A DNA stretch of 10,086 bases from DATLGB01 sp038318085 (GCA_038318085.1 JBBQBV010000134.1:1-10086), one strand, 5' to 3'. Counted from the stretch's first letter, positions 1 through 6,204 are shown. Program-made: numbers and translations. Notes: generated by a model not told the origin, from the sequence alone.

Positions 1-2
1 CC

Positions 3-281
3 GCGCAGGTGGAGAGCGCGGACAGCACCGAGAGCGCGGCGGCCACCGCGGACGGGACCGCGCCCAGCGCACCGACGGCCGCCGCGGTCACCGGCGGCGG
101 CCCTGTCATCGGCACTGCGACCTGCGGCGTCGCCGCCGGGACGCGCTACGTCAACCTCGCCGGCCGCGCCGCGGTGCCGGTCACGGCGACCATCCCCGCC
201 CCGGAGGCCGGGGAGAGCGTCGTCTTCACCGCGGGCGCGGCCACGAGCACCGTGAGCGCCACCGGGACCTCGGTGCTGTGA
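3..281 (+). CDS. C-terminal end of an Ala/Thr-rich, probably exported protein (5' end outside window)
   Basis: The reading frame is open from the left edge to TGA at 279-281, so this is the tail of a gene that starts outside the window. A GTG at 9-11 lies in frame, but nothing marks it as a start. The first 30 or so residues are low-complexity Ala/Thr/Ser/Pro. The rest is rich in Gly, Ala, Thr and Val with alternating small and hydrophobic residues (for example TRYVNLAGRAAVPVTATI), as in beta-rich extracytoplasmic domains. There is one cysteine, no membrane segment and no motif I recognise. It is convergent with the gene ending at 311. Function unknown; the export idea is inference from composition only. 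Confidence 0.5.
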   Translation, partial: AQVESADSTESAAATADGTAPSAPTAAAVTGGGPVIGTATCGVAAGTRYVNLAGRAAVPVTATIPAPEAGESVVFTAGAATSTVSATGTSVL

Positions 282-288
282 CCGCCGT

Positions 289-306
289 ACCCGCTCGGCG
301 CGGGGG
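289..306. terminator. Small GC hairpin between convergent genes, possible terminator
   Basis: CCCGC (290-294) and GCGGG (300-304) form a 5-bp stem with a 5-nt loop in the 29-nt gap between two converging stop codons (279-281 and 311-313). No clear U-tract follows on either strand. The position suits a bidirectional terminator, but short GC stems arise easily by chance in DNA of this composition. Confidence 0.25.
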
Positions 307-310
307 TGCT

Positions 311-643
311 CTAGACGCCGCTGGACTCGTGCAGCAGAAAGCCGGCGGCGTCCAGAACGCCGCGATCGCGCAGGCGGCAGAGGCGGTCGTCGTCGAGCTC
401 GGTCTTCCAGATCGCGACGGCCGCGGTGCCCTCCACCTGCGCGAGGCCGTGCCCGTCGGGCTCGTCGATGGCCTGCCGCAACCAGGCCAGATCGTCGGAC
501 AGGCGGCGGTGCGGGACTCCCGAGCTGGAGCCGGCCTCGGCGCGCTGCGCGCGCCGCTCGGGCGTACCGGGCGGGCGCTCGAGCGTCCGGCTCAGCGCCT
601 GCGTCCAGTCGGGATCCGGCCTGATCAGCTCGAGAAGGGCCAC
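311..643 (-). CDS. Hypothetical protein, 110 aa, last gene of the minus-strand run
   Basis: Not a family I recognise. The start is GTG at 643-641, preceded by AAAGGA with a 7-nt spacer, a good ribosome-binding site that supports both the gene and its start. The stop TAG is at 313-311. The protein is soluble, with no cysteine cluster, signal peptide or membrane segment. The N-terminal third is Arg/Pro-rich, the middle is charged and probably helical (LSDDLAWLRQAIDEPDG), and the end (VAIWKTELDDDRLCRLRDRG) looks like a small folded unit. It starts 28 nt after ribonuclease HI in the same direction, so it is probably co-transcribed as the last gene. The opposite strand and the other frames give Arg/Ala-rich shadows. 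Function unknown. Confidence 0.65.
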   Translation of the reverse strand: MALLELIRPDPDWTQALSRTLERPPGTPERRAQRAEAGSSSGVPHRRLSDDLAWLRQAIDEPDGHGLAQVEGTAAVAIWKTELDDDRLCRLRDRGVLDAAGFLLHESSGV

Positions 644-671
644 GCGCCTGTCCTTTCCGTCAGCTCACGCG

Positions 672-1073
672 TCAAACGTGCGCGTCGAGGCACTGGTTGA
701 CCAGGGCGTCGGCGTCGGCGTTCTGCGCGCGCTTGACGGGCTTGATCGACCACCCGTCGAAGCCGCGGAGCTTCTCCATCGCCGCATGAAACAACGGCTT
801 CATGTCCGGGTGCTTGACCTTGTAGCGACCGCTGACCTGGTAGGCGATCAGCTCGGAGTCGTTGACGAGCTCCACCTCGGTGGCGCCCAGGGCCTTCGCC
901 CGGTCGAGTCCGAGCAGGAGCCCGCGGTACTCGGCCACGTTGTTGGTCGCGCGCCCGAGGAACTGCGACGCCTCGTCGAGCACCTCGCCGGCCGGGGACG
1001 ACACGATGGCGCCGGCCGCGGCGGGGCCGGGGTTGCCGCGCGCCCCGCCGTCCACGTGGACGACGACCTTCAC
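672..1073 (-). CDS. rnhA: Ribonuclease HI family protein
   Basis: A 133-aa single-domain ribonuclease H, which cuts the RNA strand of RNA-DNA hybrids such as R-loops, primers and misplaced ribonucleotides in the cytoplasm. The four acidic metal-binding residues are visible: Asp8 in HVDGGARGNPGPAAAG, Glu48 in NNVAEYRGLLLGL, Asp72 in NDSELIAYQVSGRYKVKH and Asp122 in the closing RxxNxxAD motif. The length is a little below the usual 145-155 aa of RNase HI and fits the short form whose relatives form the N-terminal half of mycobacterial Rv2228c-type fusions. Here there is no fused phosphatase domain. The start is GTG at 1073-1071, 4 nt after GGAG. That ribosome-binding site runs through the TAG stop of the preceding 72-aa gene, which suggests translational coupling. 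An ATG at 1077-1075 is in the wrong frame. Confidence 0.93.
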   Translation of the reverse strand: MKVVVHVDGGARGNPGPAAAGAIVSSPAGEVLDEASQFLGRATNNVAEYRGLLLGLDRAKALGATEVELVNDSELIAYQVSGRYKVKHPDMKPLFHAAMEKLRGFDGWSIKPVKRAQNADADALVNQCLDAHV

Positions 1074-1080
1074 ACATCTC

Positions 1081-1299
1081 CTACGCGTCGGCGGCTTCGA
1101 TGGTCGGAAACTCGCCGGCGACGCGGGTGCGGCGCCGGTCGCGGCGCTCGCGCTGGCCGCCGCCGGTGGACCCGGGAGCCCGGCGGGAGGTCTTGCGGCG
1201 GTCCACGATGACCGTGACGTTCGCGTCGTCGTCGTAGTACGTGACGAGCTTGTCGTAGAGCTCGCCGGACAGCTCTTCGGGAACTACGCAGTAGATCAC
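1081..1299 (-). CDS. Conserved-looking small protein, 72 aa, with basic C-terminal tail
   Basis: I do not know its function. The first 35 residues look like a small alpha/beta unit: a strand (MIYCVVPEEL), a helix (GELYDKLVTYY), an acidic turn (DDDAN) and a strand ending in VTVIVDRRK. The rest (residues 36-62) is very rich in Arg with Gly, Ser and Thr (GQRERRDRRRTR) and probably disordered, perhaps binding nucleic acid. The VIVDRR-plus-arginines ending resembles tails of other small bacterial proteins I have seen, but I cannot name a family. The start must be GTG at 1299-1297 or later, because an in-frame TAG lies four codons upstream. The ribosome-binding site there is weak. It sits 40 nt after the zinc-finger gene and 7 nt before rnhA, so it is very likely in the same operon. 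Confidence 0.75.
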   Translation of the reverse strand: MIYCVVPEELSGELYDKLVTYYDDDANVTVIVDRRKTSRRAPGSTGGGQRERRDRRRTRVAGEFPTIEAADA

Positions 1300-1339
1300 G
1301 CCGCGGATGCTACCCAGGTCGCGGGCGCGGCGGCATCGG

Positions 1340-2074
1340 TCATCCGGCCAGGACCAGGCGGCCGCGCTCGTCCACGGCCGCGTTGACGACCCGCTGGTCG
1401 TCGCCGAGCTCGGAGAGCTCGGCGCCCTGGGCCACGCGCCGGGCGCCGCCCGCCTCGTCAGAGAGGTCGACCTCGAAGCGGTACCAGCTGAGCTCCCACA
1501 TGACGAAGATCGAGACGACGCTCGGCTCCTGCTCGGAGGTCTTCACGGACACCTCCGGCGAGCCCAGCGAGCGCGAGACGCCGGCCACGGTGCGCGGGTG
1601 GTCGGAGGTGTTGAAGACCTCGAGCGCCCGCTCCATCTTGAGGTCGGCGTTGGTGGGCACCGCGCGCACGTGGCGCGGCTCGCGGCCGAACTCCGGCATC
1701 GGCTCGGGCTCCGGGCGCCGGGGGGTGCGCTCGGTGACGACCGGATGGTTCTCGAGCTCGGCGGCGAGCGCCGGATGCAGCTCAGGCTCGTCCGGCGCGT
1801 CGGTCTCGGTCGCGGGCGGGCGCCGGTGGCGCAGGCGGCCGATCAGCGAGCGACCGCGGCCGTCCAGCGGCGCCACGCTCGTGAGCTCGTCGGCGCCCGA
1901 CTCGCGGATCCAGCCCTCGTGCGTGGCCCGCACCGTGCACAGCTCGCAGACGAGCCGCCGCTGCCCGCCGGCCAGAAACGGCTCGATGCGCTCGCCCCGT
2001 AGCAGGGTGCGGCCGCACACGTCGCAGATGACGTCCTGGCGGTTCGTCTTGATGTCACGGGAGCGCAGCGGCAC
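1340..2074 (-). CDS. Four-cysteine zinc-finger protein with unknown C-terminal domain, 244 aa
   Basis: Residues 17-46 carry two CxxC pairs (Cys17/20 and Cys43/46) in ICDVCGRTLLRGE and RRLVCELCTVRA, the layout of a treble-clef or zinc-ribbon metal site. Residues 60-145 are Pro/Glu/Arg-rich and probably a flexible linker. Residues 147-244 form a second, compact domain: a possible helix-turn-helix (ALEVFNTSDHPRTVAGVSRS) and then strands around a Trp-rich core (FVMWELSWYRFEVDLSDE). This suggests a cytoplasmic nucleic-acid or protein-binding role, but I cannot name the family. It lies 28 nt after the EF-G-like gene and is probably co-transcribed. The start is uncertain. GTG at 2074 directly abuts GGCGGAG, whereas CTG at 2068-2066 has GGAGG at a 5-nt spacing. 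A TAG upstream rules out an earlier start. Confidence 0.82.
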   Translation of the reverse strand: MPLRSRDIKTNRQDVICDVCGRTLLRGERIEPFLAGGQRRLVCELCTVRATHEGWIRESGADELTSVAPLDGRGRSLIGRLRHRRPPATETDAPDEPELHPALAAELENHPVVTERTPRRPEPEPMPEFGREPRHVRAVPTNADLKMERALEVFNTSDHPRTVAGVSRSLGSPEVSVKTSEQEPSVVSIFVMWELSWYRFEVDLSDEAGGARRVAQGAELSELGDDQRVVNAAVDERGRLVLAG

Positions 2075-2102
2075 CTCCGCCCGAGACTAGCCGCTGACGG
2101 GT

Positions 2103-4169
2103 CTACGCGTGCACGCTTTCGGTCGCGCTGGCGATCACCTTCTGCGCGAGGTGTGCGGGGACTTCCTCGTAGCGCGCGAAGGCCATCGTGTACTCGCCCT
2201 GCCCCCCCGTCAGCGAGCGCAGATCGGGCGCGTAGGTGAGCATCTCGGCCATCGGGACCTCGGCCTTGACCTCGGTCATCCCACTCACCGCCTCGGTGCC
2301 TTGCGGACGCCCGCGGCGCGAAGAGAGATCGCCCATCACGTCGCCCACGTGGTCCTCGGGCGTCGACACCTTAACGAGCATGATCGGCTCGAGCAGGACC
2401 GGCGAGGCCTGGCCCATCGCCTCCCTCATGGCGACCGAGCCGGCCAGCTTGAAGGCCATCTCCGAGGAGTCCACGGAGTGGTAGGAGCCGTCGAAGAGCC
2501 GAACGCGTACGCCGCGCAGCGGGAAGCCCGCGACGACGCCGCCCTGCATCGCCTCGTGCACCCCCTTCTCCACCGCCGGGATGAAGCCGGTCGGGATCAC
2601 GCCGCCCTTGATCTCGTTGACGAACTCGAAGTCCTCTTCGCACGGCTCGATGCGGATGTGGCAGTCGCCGAACTGCCCGCGGCCGCCTGTCTGCTTCTTG
2701 TGCCGGCCGTGCGCGGTGGCCGAGGCCCGGATCGTCTCCTGGTAGGGAACCCGCGGCGGCCTGAGGGTGACCTCGACGCCGAAGCGGCTCTTGAGGCGGT
2801 CGACGACGACCTCCACGTGCAGCTGCGAGAGCCCGGCGACGATCTGCTCGCCTGTCTGCGCGTCGCGGTGCAGGTCGATCGTGGGGTCCTCCTCCTGCAG
2901 CCGGTGCAGCGAGGTGTAGACCTTCTCCTCGTCGCCCTTGTGGGCCGGCTCGATCGAGAACGCCATCACCGGCGCGGGGAGCTTGATCGAGGGCATGTGG
3001 ATCGGCTGGTCGCGCGCGGCGAGCCAGTCCCCGGCCTTCGTCTCCTTGAGCTTGGCGACCGCGCCGATGTCGCCCGGGCCGAAGGCCTCCGCCTGGGCGG
3101 GCGGCAGCGTGTTGCCGTGCGGGACCAGCAGCTGGCCGATGCGCTCCTTGTGGTGGGTGCGGGTGTTCATCACCTGCGTGTCGTGGTCGAGGTGGCCCTG
3201 GTAGACCCGGAAGAGGTTGATCCGGCCGGCGAACGGGTCGGCGCGGGTCTTGAAGACGTAGGCGAACATCTCCGCGTCCTCGGTCGGCTCGAGCGTCATC
3301 TCCTCGAGCTCCATCGGCCCCAGCCGCGCCGGCGAGGGCAGATCCTCGACGAGCGCGTCGAGCAGGCGGTCGATGCCGAGGTCCGCCGTGGCGATGCCGC
3401 AGGTCACCGGGAAGACGTGGCCGTGCTCGGTGCCCTCCTCGAGCGCGCGGGCGATCTCGTCGTGGGATATCTCCACGCCGTCCAGATAACGCTCCATCAG
3501 CGCCTCGGAGTTCTCGGCGACCTCGTCCATGAGCTTCTCGCGGTACTCCGTCGCGAGGCCGGCGAGGTCGTCCGGGATCGGAACCTCCTTGGCGTTGCCC
3601 TTGCCGGACCCGTCGTATTCGTAGGCCTTCATGTCGACCAGGTCGATCAGGCCGCGCGTCTCGTGCTCGCGGCCGATCGGAATCTCGGTCGCCACCACGT
3701 GCGCACCGAACGCGTCCTTGAGCGCCTCCAGAGTCCGGAAGAAGTCGGCCCGCTCGCGGTCGAGCATGTTCACGTACAGCAGCCGGGCGACCCCGAGCGC
3801 GTCGGCACGCTCCCACAGCCGCTGGGTGGAGACCTCCACGCCCATCACGGCGTTGACGACGAAGACGGCGGACTCGCACACGCGCAGGGCGCCGAGGGCG
3901 TCGGCGACGAAGGACGGCTCGCCCGGGGTGTCGATCAGGTTGACCTTGACGTCGCGGTACTCAAAGGAGGCGAGGCTCGCGCTGATCGACATCCCGCGCG
4001 CCTTCTCGTCGGAGTCGGAGTCCGAGACCGTCGAGCCGTCCAGCACCGATCCGAGTCGCGTGGTCGCCCCGGCCTCGAAGAGCAGCGCCTCCATCAGCGA
4101 CGTCTTCCCGGAACCTCGGTGACCGACGAGGGCGACGTTGCGGATCCTGTCTGCGGATGCGTGGGGCAT
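2103..4169 (-). CDS. fusA2: Elongation factor G-like GTPase (EF-G2 / FusA2 type)
   Basis: A 688-aa translational GTPase with the full EF-G architecture: G domain (about 1-270), domain II (about 300-390), domain III (about 400-475), the domain IV/V core and the C-terminus. The P-loop GHRGSGKT is at 16-23. Domain IV shows KKQTGGRGQFGD and GSYHSVDSS, and domain V shows PEDHVGDVMGDL and LTGGQGEYT. It resembles the EF-G2 branch (Thermus EF-G-2, mycobacterial FusA2) more than canonical EF-G. Key positions differ. Switch I has RGMS instead of RGIT. The G3 motif is DTPGE, with Glu84 where EF-G has the catalytic His. G4 is NMLD (134-137) instead of NKxD. Translocase activity therefore cannot be assumed; the mycobacterial relative is reported to lack ribosome-stimulated GTPase activity. 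The start is ATG at 4169 with AGGAG 8 nt upstream, 24 nt after the sigma gene. Confidence 0.93.
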   Translation of the reverse strand: MPHASADRIRNVALVGHRGSGKTSLMEALLFEAGATTRLGSVLDGSTVSDSDSDEKARGMSISASLASFEYRDVKVNLIDTPGEPSFVADALGALRVCESAVFVVNAVMGVEVSTQRLWERADALGVARLLYVNMLDRERADFFRTLEALKDAFGAHVVATEIPIGREHETRGLIDLVDMKAYEYDGSGKGNAKEVPIPDDLAGLATEYREKLMDEVAENSEALMERYLDGVEISHDEIARALEEGTEHGHVFPVTCGIATADLGIDRLLDALVEDLPSPARLGPMELEEMTLEPTEDAEMFAYVFKTRADPFAGRINLFRVYQGHLDHDTQVMNTRTHHKERIGQLLVPHGNTLPPAQAEAFGPGDIGAVAKLKETKAGDWLAARDQPIHMPSIKLPAPVMAFSIEPAHKGDEEKVYTSLHRLQEEDPTIDLHRDAQTGEQIVAGLSQLHVEVVVDRLKSRFGVEVTLRPPRVPYQETIRASATAHGRHKKQTGGRGQFGDCHIRIEPCEEDFEFVNEIKGGVIPTGFIPAVEKGVHEAMQGGVVAGFPLRGVRVRLFDGSYHSVDSSEMAFKLAGSVAMREAMGQASPVLLEPIMLVKVSTPEDHVGDVMGDLSSRRGRPQGTEAVSGMTEVKAEVPMAEMLTYAPDLRSLTGGQGEYTMAFARYEEVPAHLAQKVIASATESVHA

Positions 4170-4193
4170 GCCAGTGGCTCCTGTGGTGTGGGC

Positions 4194-4979
4194 TCAATCG
4201 CGCAGGTTGTCGCCCTGCAGCCGGCTCTTGAGCCGCAGCACGGCCTTGGTGTGCAGCTGGGAGATGCGGGACTCGGTCACGCCGAGCACCTCGCCGATCT
4301 CGCGCAGGGTCAGGTTCTCGTAGTAATACAGGGCGATCACGAGCTTCTCGCGCTCGGGCAGGGCGCTGATGGCGTCCGCGAGGCGGTCCTTGAGCTCGGA
4401 GGCGTCGAGCAGCTGCTGCGGGTCCGGGGCGTCGGGGTCGTGCAGCGTGTCCAGCAGCGACACCTGGTCGCCGGAGGCGTCGGAGACCGCCCACAGCTCG
4501 TCGAGCGCGACGACGGTCGAGTTGGAGATCTTCACGAGCGCCTCCTGGAACTCGTCGACCGTGATGCCCATCTCCGCGGCCATCTCCTCGTCGGTCGGCG
4601 TGCGATGGAGCTTGTGCTCGAGCTTGCCGTGCGTGCGTTCAATTTCCCTCGCGCGGGCGCGCACGCTCCTGGGCACCCAGTCCAGGGCGCGCAGCTCGTC
4701 GATGATCGCGCCCTTGACGCGGGTGATCGCGTAGGTCTCGAACTTGATCTCGCGCTCGATGTCGAAGCGCTCGATCGCGTTGATGAGGCCGATCAGCCCG
4801 TAGGAGATGAGGTCGGCTTCCTCGACGTGCGCTGGAAGGCCGGAGGACATGCGTCCGGCGACGTACTTCACGAGCGGCGAATAGGCCACGACGAGCTGCT
4901 CCCGGGCGCGTTCAGACCCGGACGTCTTGTACGTCCGCCACAGGTCTCTGAGCTCGATCGCTTTGACGTTGGTCTCCAG
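4194..4979 (-). CDS. whiG: WhiG/FliA-family RNA polymerase sigma factor with probable CTG start
   Basis: A group-3 sigma-70 factor that directs RNA polymerase to a special promoter set (sporulation genes for Streptomyces WhiG, flagellar genes for FliA). Numbered from the CTG at 4979, the protein has 261 aa. Region 2 covers about 28-105, including the core-binding stretch SYGLIGLINAIERFD and the -10-reading stretch ALDWVPRSVR. Region 3 (about 110-150) includes RTPTDEEMAAEMGI. Region 4.2 has the helix-turn-helix LTLREIGEVLGVTESRISQLH near the C-terminus. The first ATG/GTG/TTG in frame is GTG at 4889, but that would remove 30 residues (ETNVKAIELRDLWRTYKTSG and on) that match the N-terminus of known WhiG proteins. 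CTG at 4979 has AAAGG 7 nt upstream. It lies 21 nt after the recombinase stop, in the same frame, and 24 nt before the EF-G-like gene. No anti-sigma factor is adjacent. Confidence 0.93.
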   Translation of the reverse strand: METNVKAIELRDLWRTYKTSGSERAREQLVVAYSPLVKYVAGRMSSGLPAHVEEADLISYGLIGLINAIERFDIEREIKFETYAITRVKGAIIDELRALDWVPRSVRARAREIERTHGKLEHKLHRTPTDEEMAAEMGITVDEFQEALVKISNSTVVALDELWAVSDASGDQVSLLDTLHDPDAPDPQQLLDASELKDRLADAISALPEREKLVIALYYYENLTLREIGEVLGVTESRISQLHTKAVLRLKSRLQGDNLRD

Positions 4980-4986
4980 GGCCGTG

Positions 4987-4991
4987 CCTTT
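4987..4991 (-). promoter_or_regulatory. Ribosome-binding site that fixes the CTG start of the sigma gene
   Basis: Read on the minus strand, AAAGG lies 7 nt before CTG at 4979-4977. No ATG, GTG or TTG occurs in frame between the upstream TAG (5003-5001) and GTG at 4889. The AAAGG-plus-7 arrangement matches the site before the GTG start at 643 in the same operon. Confidence 0.6.
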
Positions 4992-5000
4992 CGTCCCGGC

Positions 5001-5948
5001 CTACGCCCGGGGATGGCTACGCGCGTACGCTGCCCGTAGGCGCGCGGAGTCTACGCGAGTGTAGACCTGGGTCGTTGAGATCGTCGCATGTCCCAGGAGC
5101 TCCTGGATGGCGCGCAGGTCCGCCCCTCCCTCGAGCAGGTGCGTCGCGAAGGAGTGCCGCAGAGCGTGCGGATGCACGGCGCCCTGCGTGTGGGAGTGGC
5201 CCGCCCAGGCCCGCAGCCGCCGCCGGACGTCGCTGGTCGACAGGCGGCGACCGGACTTCGACAAAAACAGCGCCGGCTCGGTGTCGGCTCCCTCGCCCTG
5301 CAACGCCCCGCGGCCGCGGTCGAGGTAGTTGCGCACGGCGAGCAGCGCGGGCTCGCCCGCCGGGGCGATGCGGGTCTTCGCACCCTTGCCCTCGACGCGC
5401 AGCTGCTCGTTGTCGAAGTCCAGCGCGCAGACGTCGAGCGTGACGAGCTCCTCGGCGCGCAGGCCGCAGCCGTAGGCGATCTCAAACAGGGCGCGGTCAC
5501 GCAGCTCCAGCGGCGTCGTGGTGGGGATGCTGTCCAGCAGCGCGCCGACGTCGGCCGCGTTGAGCGCGCGCGGCAGCGGCGCGGGCTTGCGCGGCAGCGG
5601 CAGCAGCTCGGCGGGGTTGGCGCCCATCTGGCCGTGCTCGACCAGCGACCCGAAGAACTGGCGGCTCGCCGCCAGCTTGCGCGCGATCGTCGTCGCCGCC
5701 ACCCGCCGGTTGGAGAGGTGTGCGGCGTAGCGGCGCAGCGCCTTGTAGTCGACGTCGGCCGGACCGAGCTCTGCGGAGCCGCACCAAGCCGCGAGCTGGC
5801 CGAGGTCGATGCCGTAGGCGCGCCGGGTGCGCTCGGCCGCGCCGCGCCGGCGCAGGTCGGCGTCAAAGAGCGTCAGCGCCTGGCGCCAGGCGGGTCTCAG
5901 CCTCAGGGCGTGGCTATGTTGCGCATCAGCGGTGGCCATGTTCTTCAT
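5001..5948 (-). CDS. Tyrosine recombinase of the XerC/XerD type
   Basis: A 315-aa site-specific recombinase that would resolve chromosome dimers at dif sites before cell division. The N-terminal SAM-like DNA-binding domain spans about 20-110 (RTRRAYGIDLGQLAAW) and the catalytic domain about 128-315. All six catalytic residues are present: Arg164 (GLRAEEL), Lys188 (VEGKGAKTR), His261 and Arg264 (HALRHSFATH), His287 (LLGHATISTTQ) and nucleophile Tyr296 (VYTRV). Whether it is XerC or XerD cannot be told. A Xer gene beside whiG is a gene order I remember from other actinobacteria, which favours a housekeeping role over a phage integrase. The start is uncertain: ATG at 5948 or ATG at 5939, neither with a good ribosome-binding site. 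Homology begins near residue 20, so either is possible. It is probably the first gene of the minus-strand run. Confidence 0.92.
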   Translation of the reverse strand: MKNMATADAQHSHALRLRPAWRQALTLFDADLRRRGAAERTRRAYGIDLGQLAAWCGSAELGPADVDYKALRRYAAHLSNRRVAATTIARKLAASRQFFGSLVEHGQMGANPAELLPLPRKPAPLPRALNAADVGALLDSIPTTTPLELRDRALFEIAYGCGLRAEELVTLDVCALDFDNEQLRVEGKGAKTRIAPAGEPALLAVRNYLDRGRGALQGEGADTEPALFLSKSGRRLSTSDVRRRLRAWAGHSHTQGAVHPHALRHSFATHLLEGGADLRAIQELLGHATISTTQVYTRVDSARLRAAYARSHPRA

Positions 5949-6204
5949 CGATACGACGTCGGGTCAGATCGCCACGGGCAGGCAGCTCGACGAGGCCGGG
6001 CTGTCGGATCCGGTCGACGGCCCCGGGGCGCCGTGGCACCGCATCCAGGGAACCAGCGACGCGACCACGCTGTGGTACGCGGTCATGCGCAAGCAGACTC
6101 GGGGAGTGCACATCGGTGCCCTGTGCATTCGCCACTCAGACCACCACGCCTCCCTGCTCGGCACAGGTTGGGTGGAGGTCCCGATCGCCGAGATCGGCCC
6201 CTAG
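5938..6204 (+). CDS. Small unknown protein, 88 aa, divergent from the Xer recombinase
   Basis: I do not recognise it. ATG at 5938 and stop TAG at 6202-6204 give a soluble protein with an ordinary residue mix (MFFIDTTSGQIATGRQLDE, ATTLWYAVMRKQ, VEVPIAEIGP), including two Cys-free ends, an internal Cys and a His-rich stretch (RHSDHHAS). The minus-strand frames opposite it read as implausible Ser/Pro/Arg shadows, which supports the plus strand. No Shine-Dalgarno sequence is visible. A TATGTT at 5915-5920 is a weak -10 candidate lying inside the recombinase gene. The frame stays open upstream to about 5827, but that part mirrors the recombinase coding sequence. The gene stops inside an inverted repeat that probably terminates it. 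Function unknown. Confidence 0.6.
   Translation: MFFIDTTSGQIATGRQLDEAGLSDPVDGPGAPWHRIQGTSDATTLWYAVMRKQTRGVHIGALCIRHSDHHASLLGTGWVEVPIAEIGP

Noticed and set aside
625..1077. A 150-codon minus-strand frame starting with ATG over rnhA
   Set aside because: It is the +1 shadow of RNase HI (GRRGARQPRPRRGRR), which has all four catalytic acids in the other frame.
4000..4024. Short repeat-like run encoding SDSDSDE in the EF-G-like gene
   Set aside because: It is an acidic stretch in the switch I region, too short to be more than local coding bias.
2109..5039. A 976-codon plus-strand open frame opposite the EF-G-like and sigma genes
   Set aside because: It is the mirror of well-identified minus-strand genes; its Arg/His/Leu/Val-rich product is what GC-rich third positions produce on the antisense strand.
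5001..5948. Recombinase as a phage or integron integrase, with an attachment site nearby
   Set aside because: The length and motifs fit chromosomal XerC/D, it sits in a housekeeping run beside whiG, and I see no tRNA, direct repeats or other phage genes.
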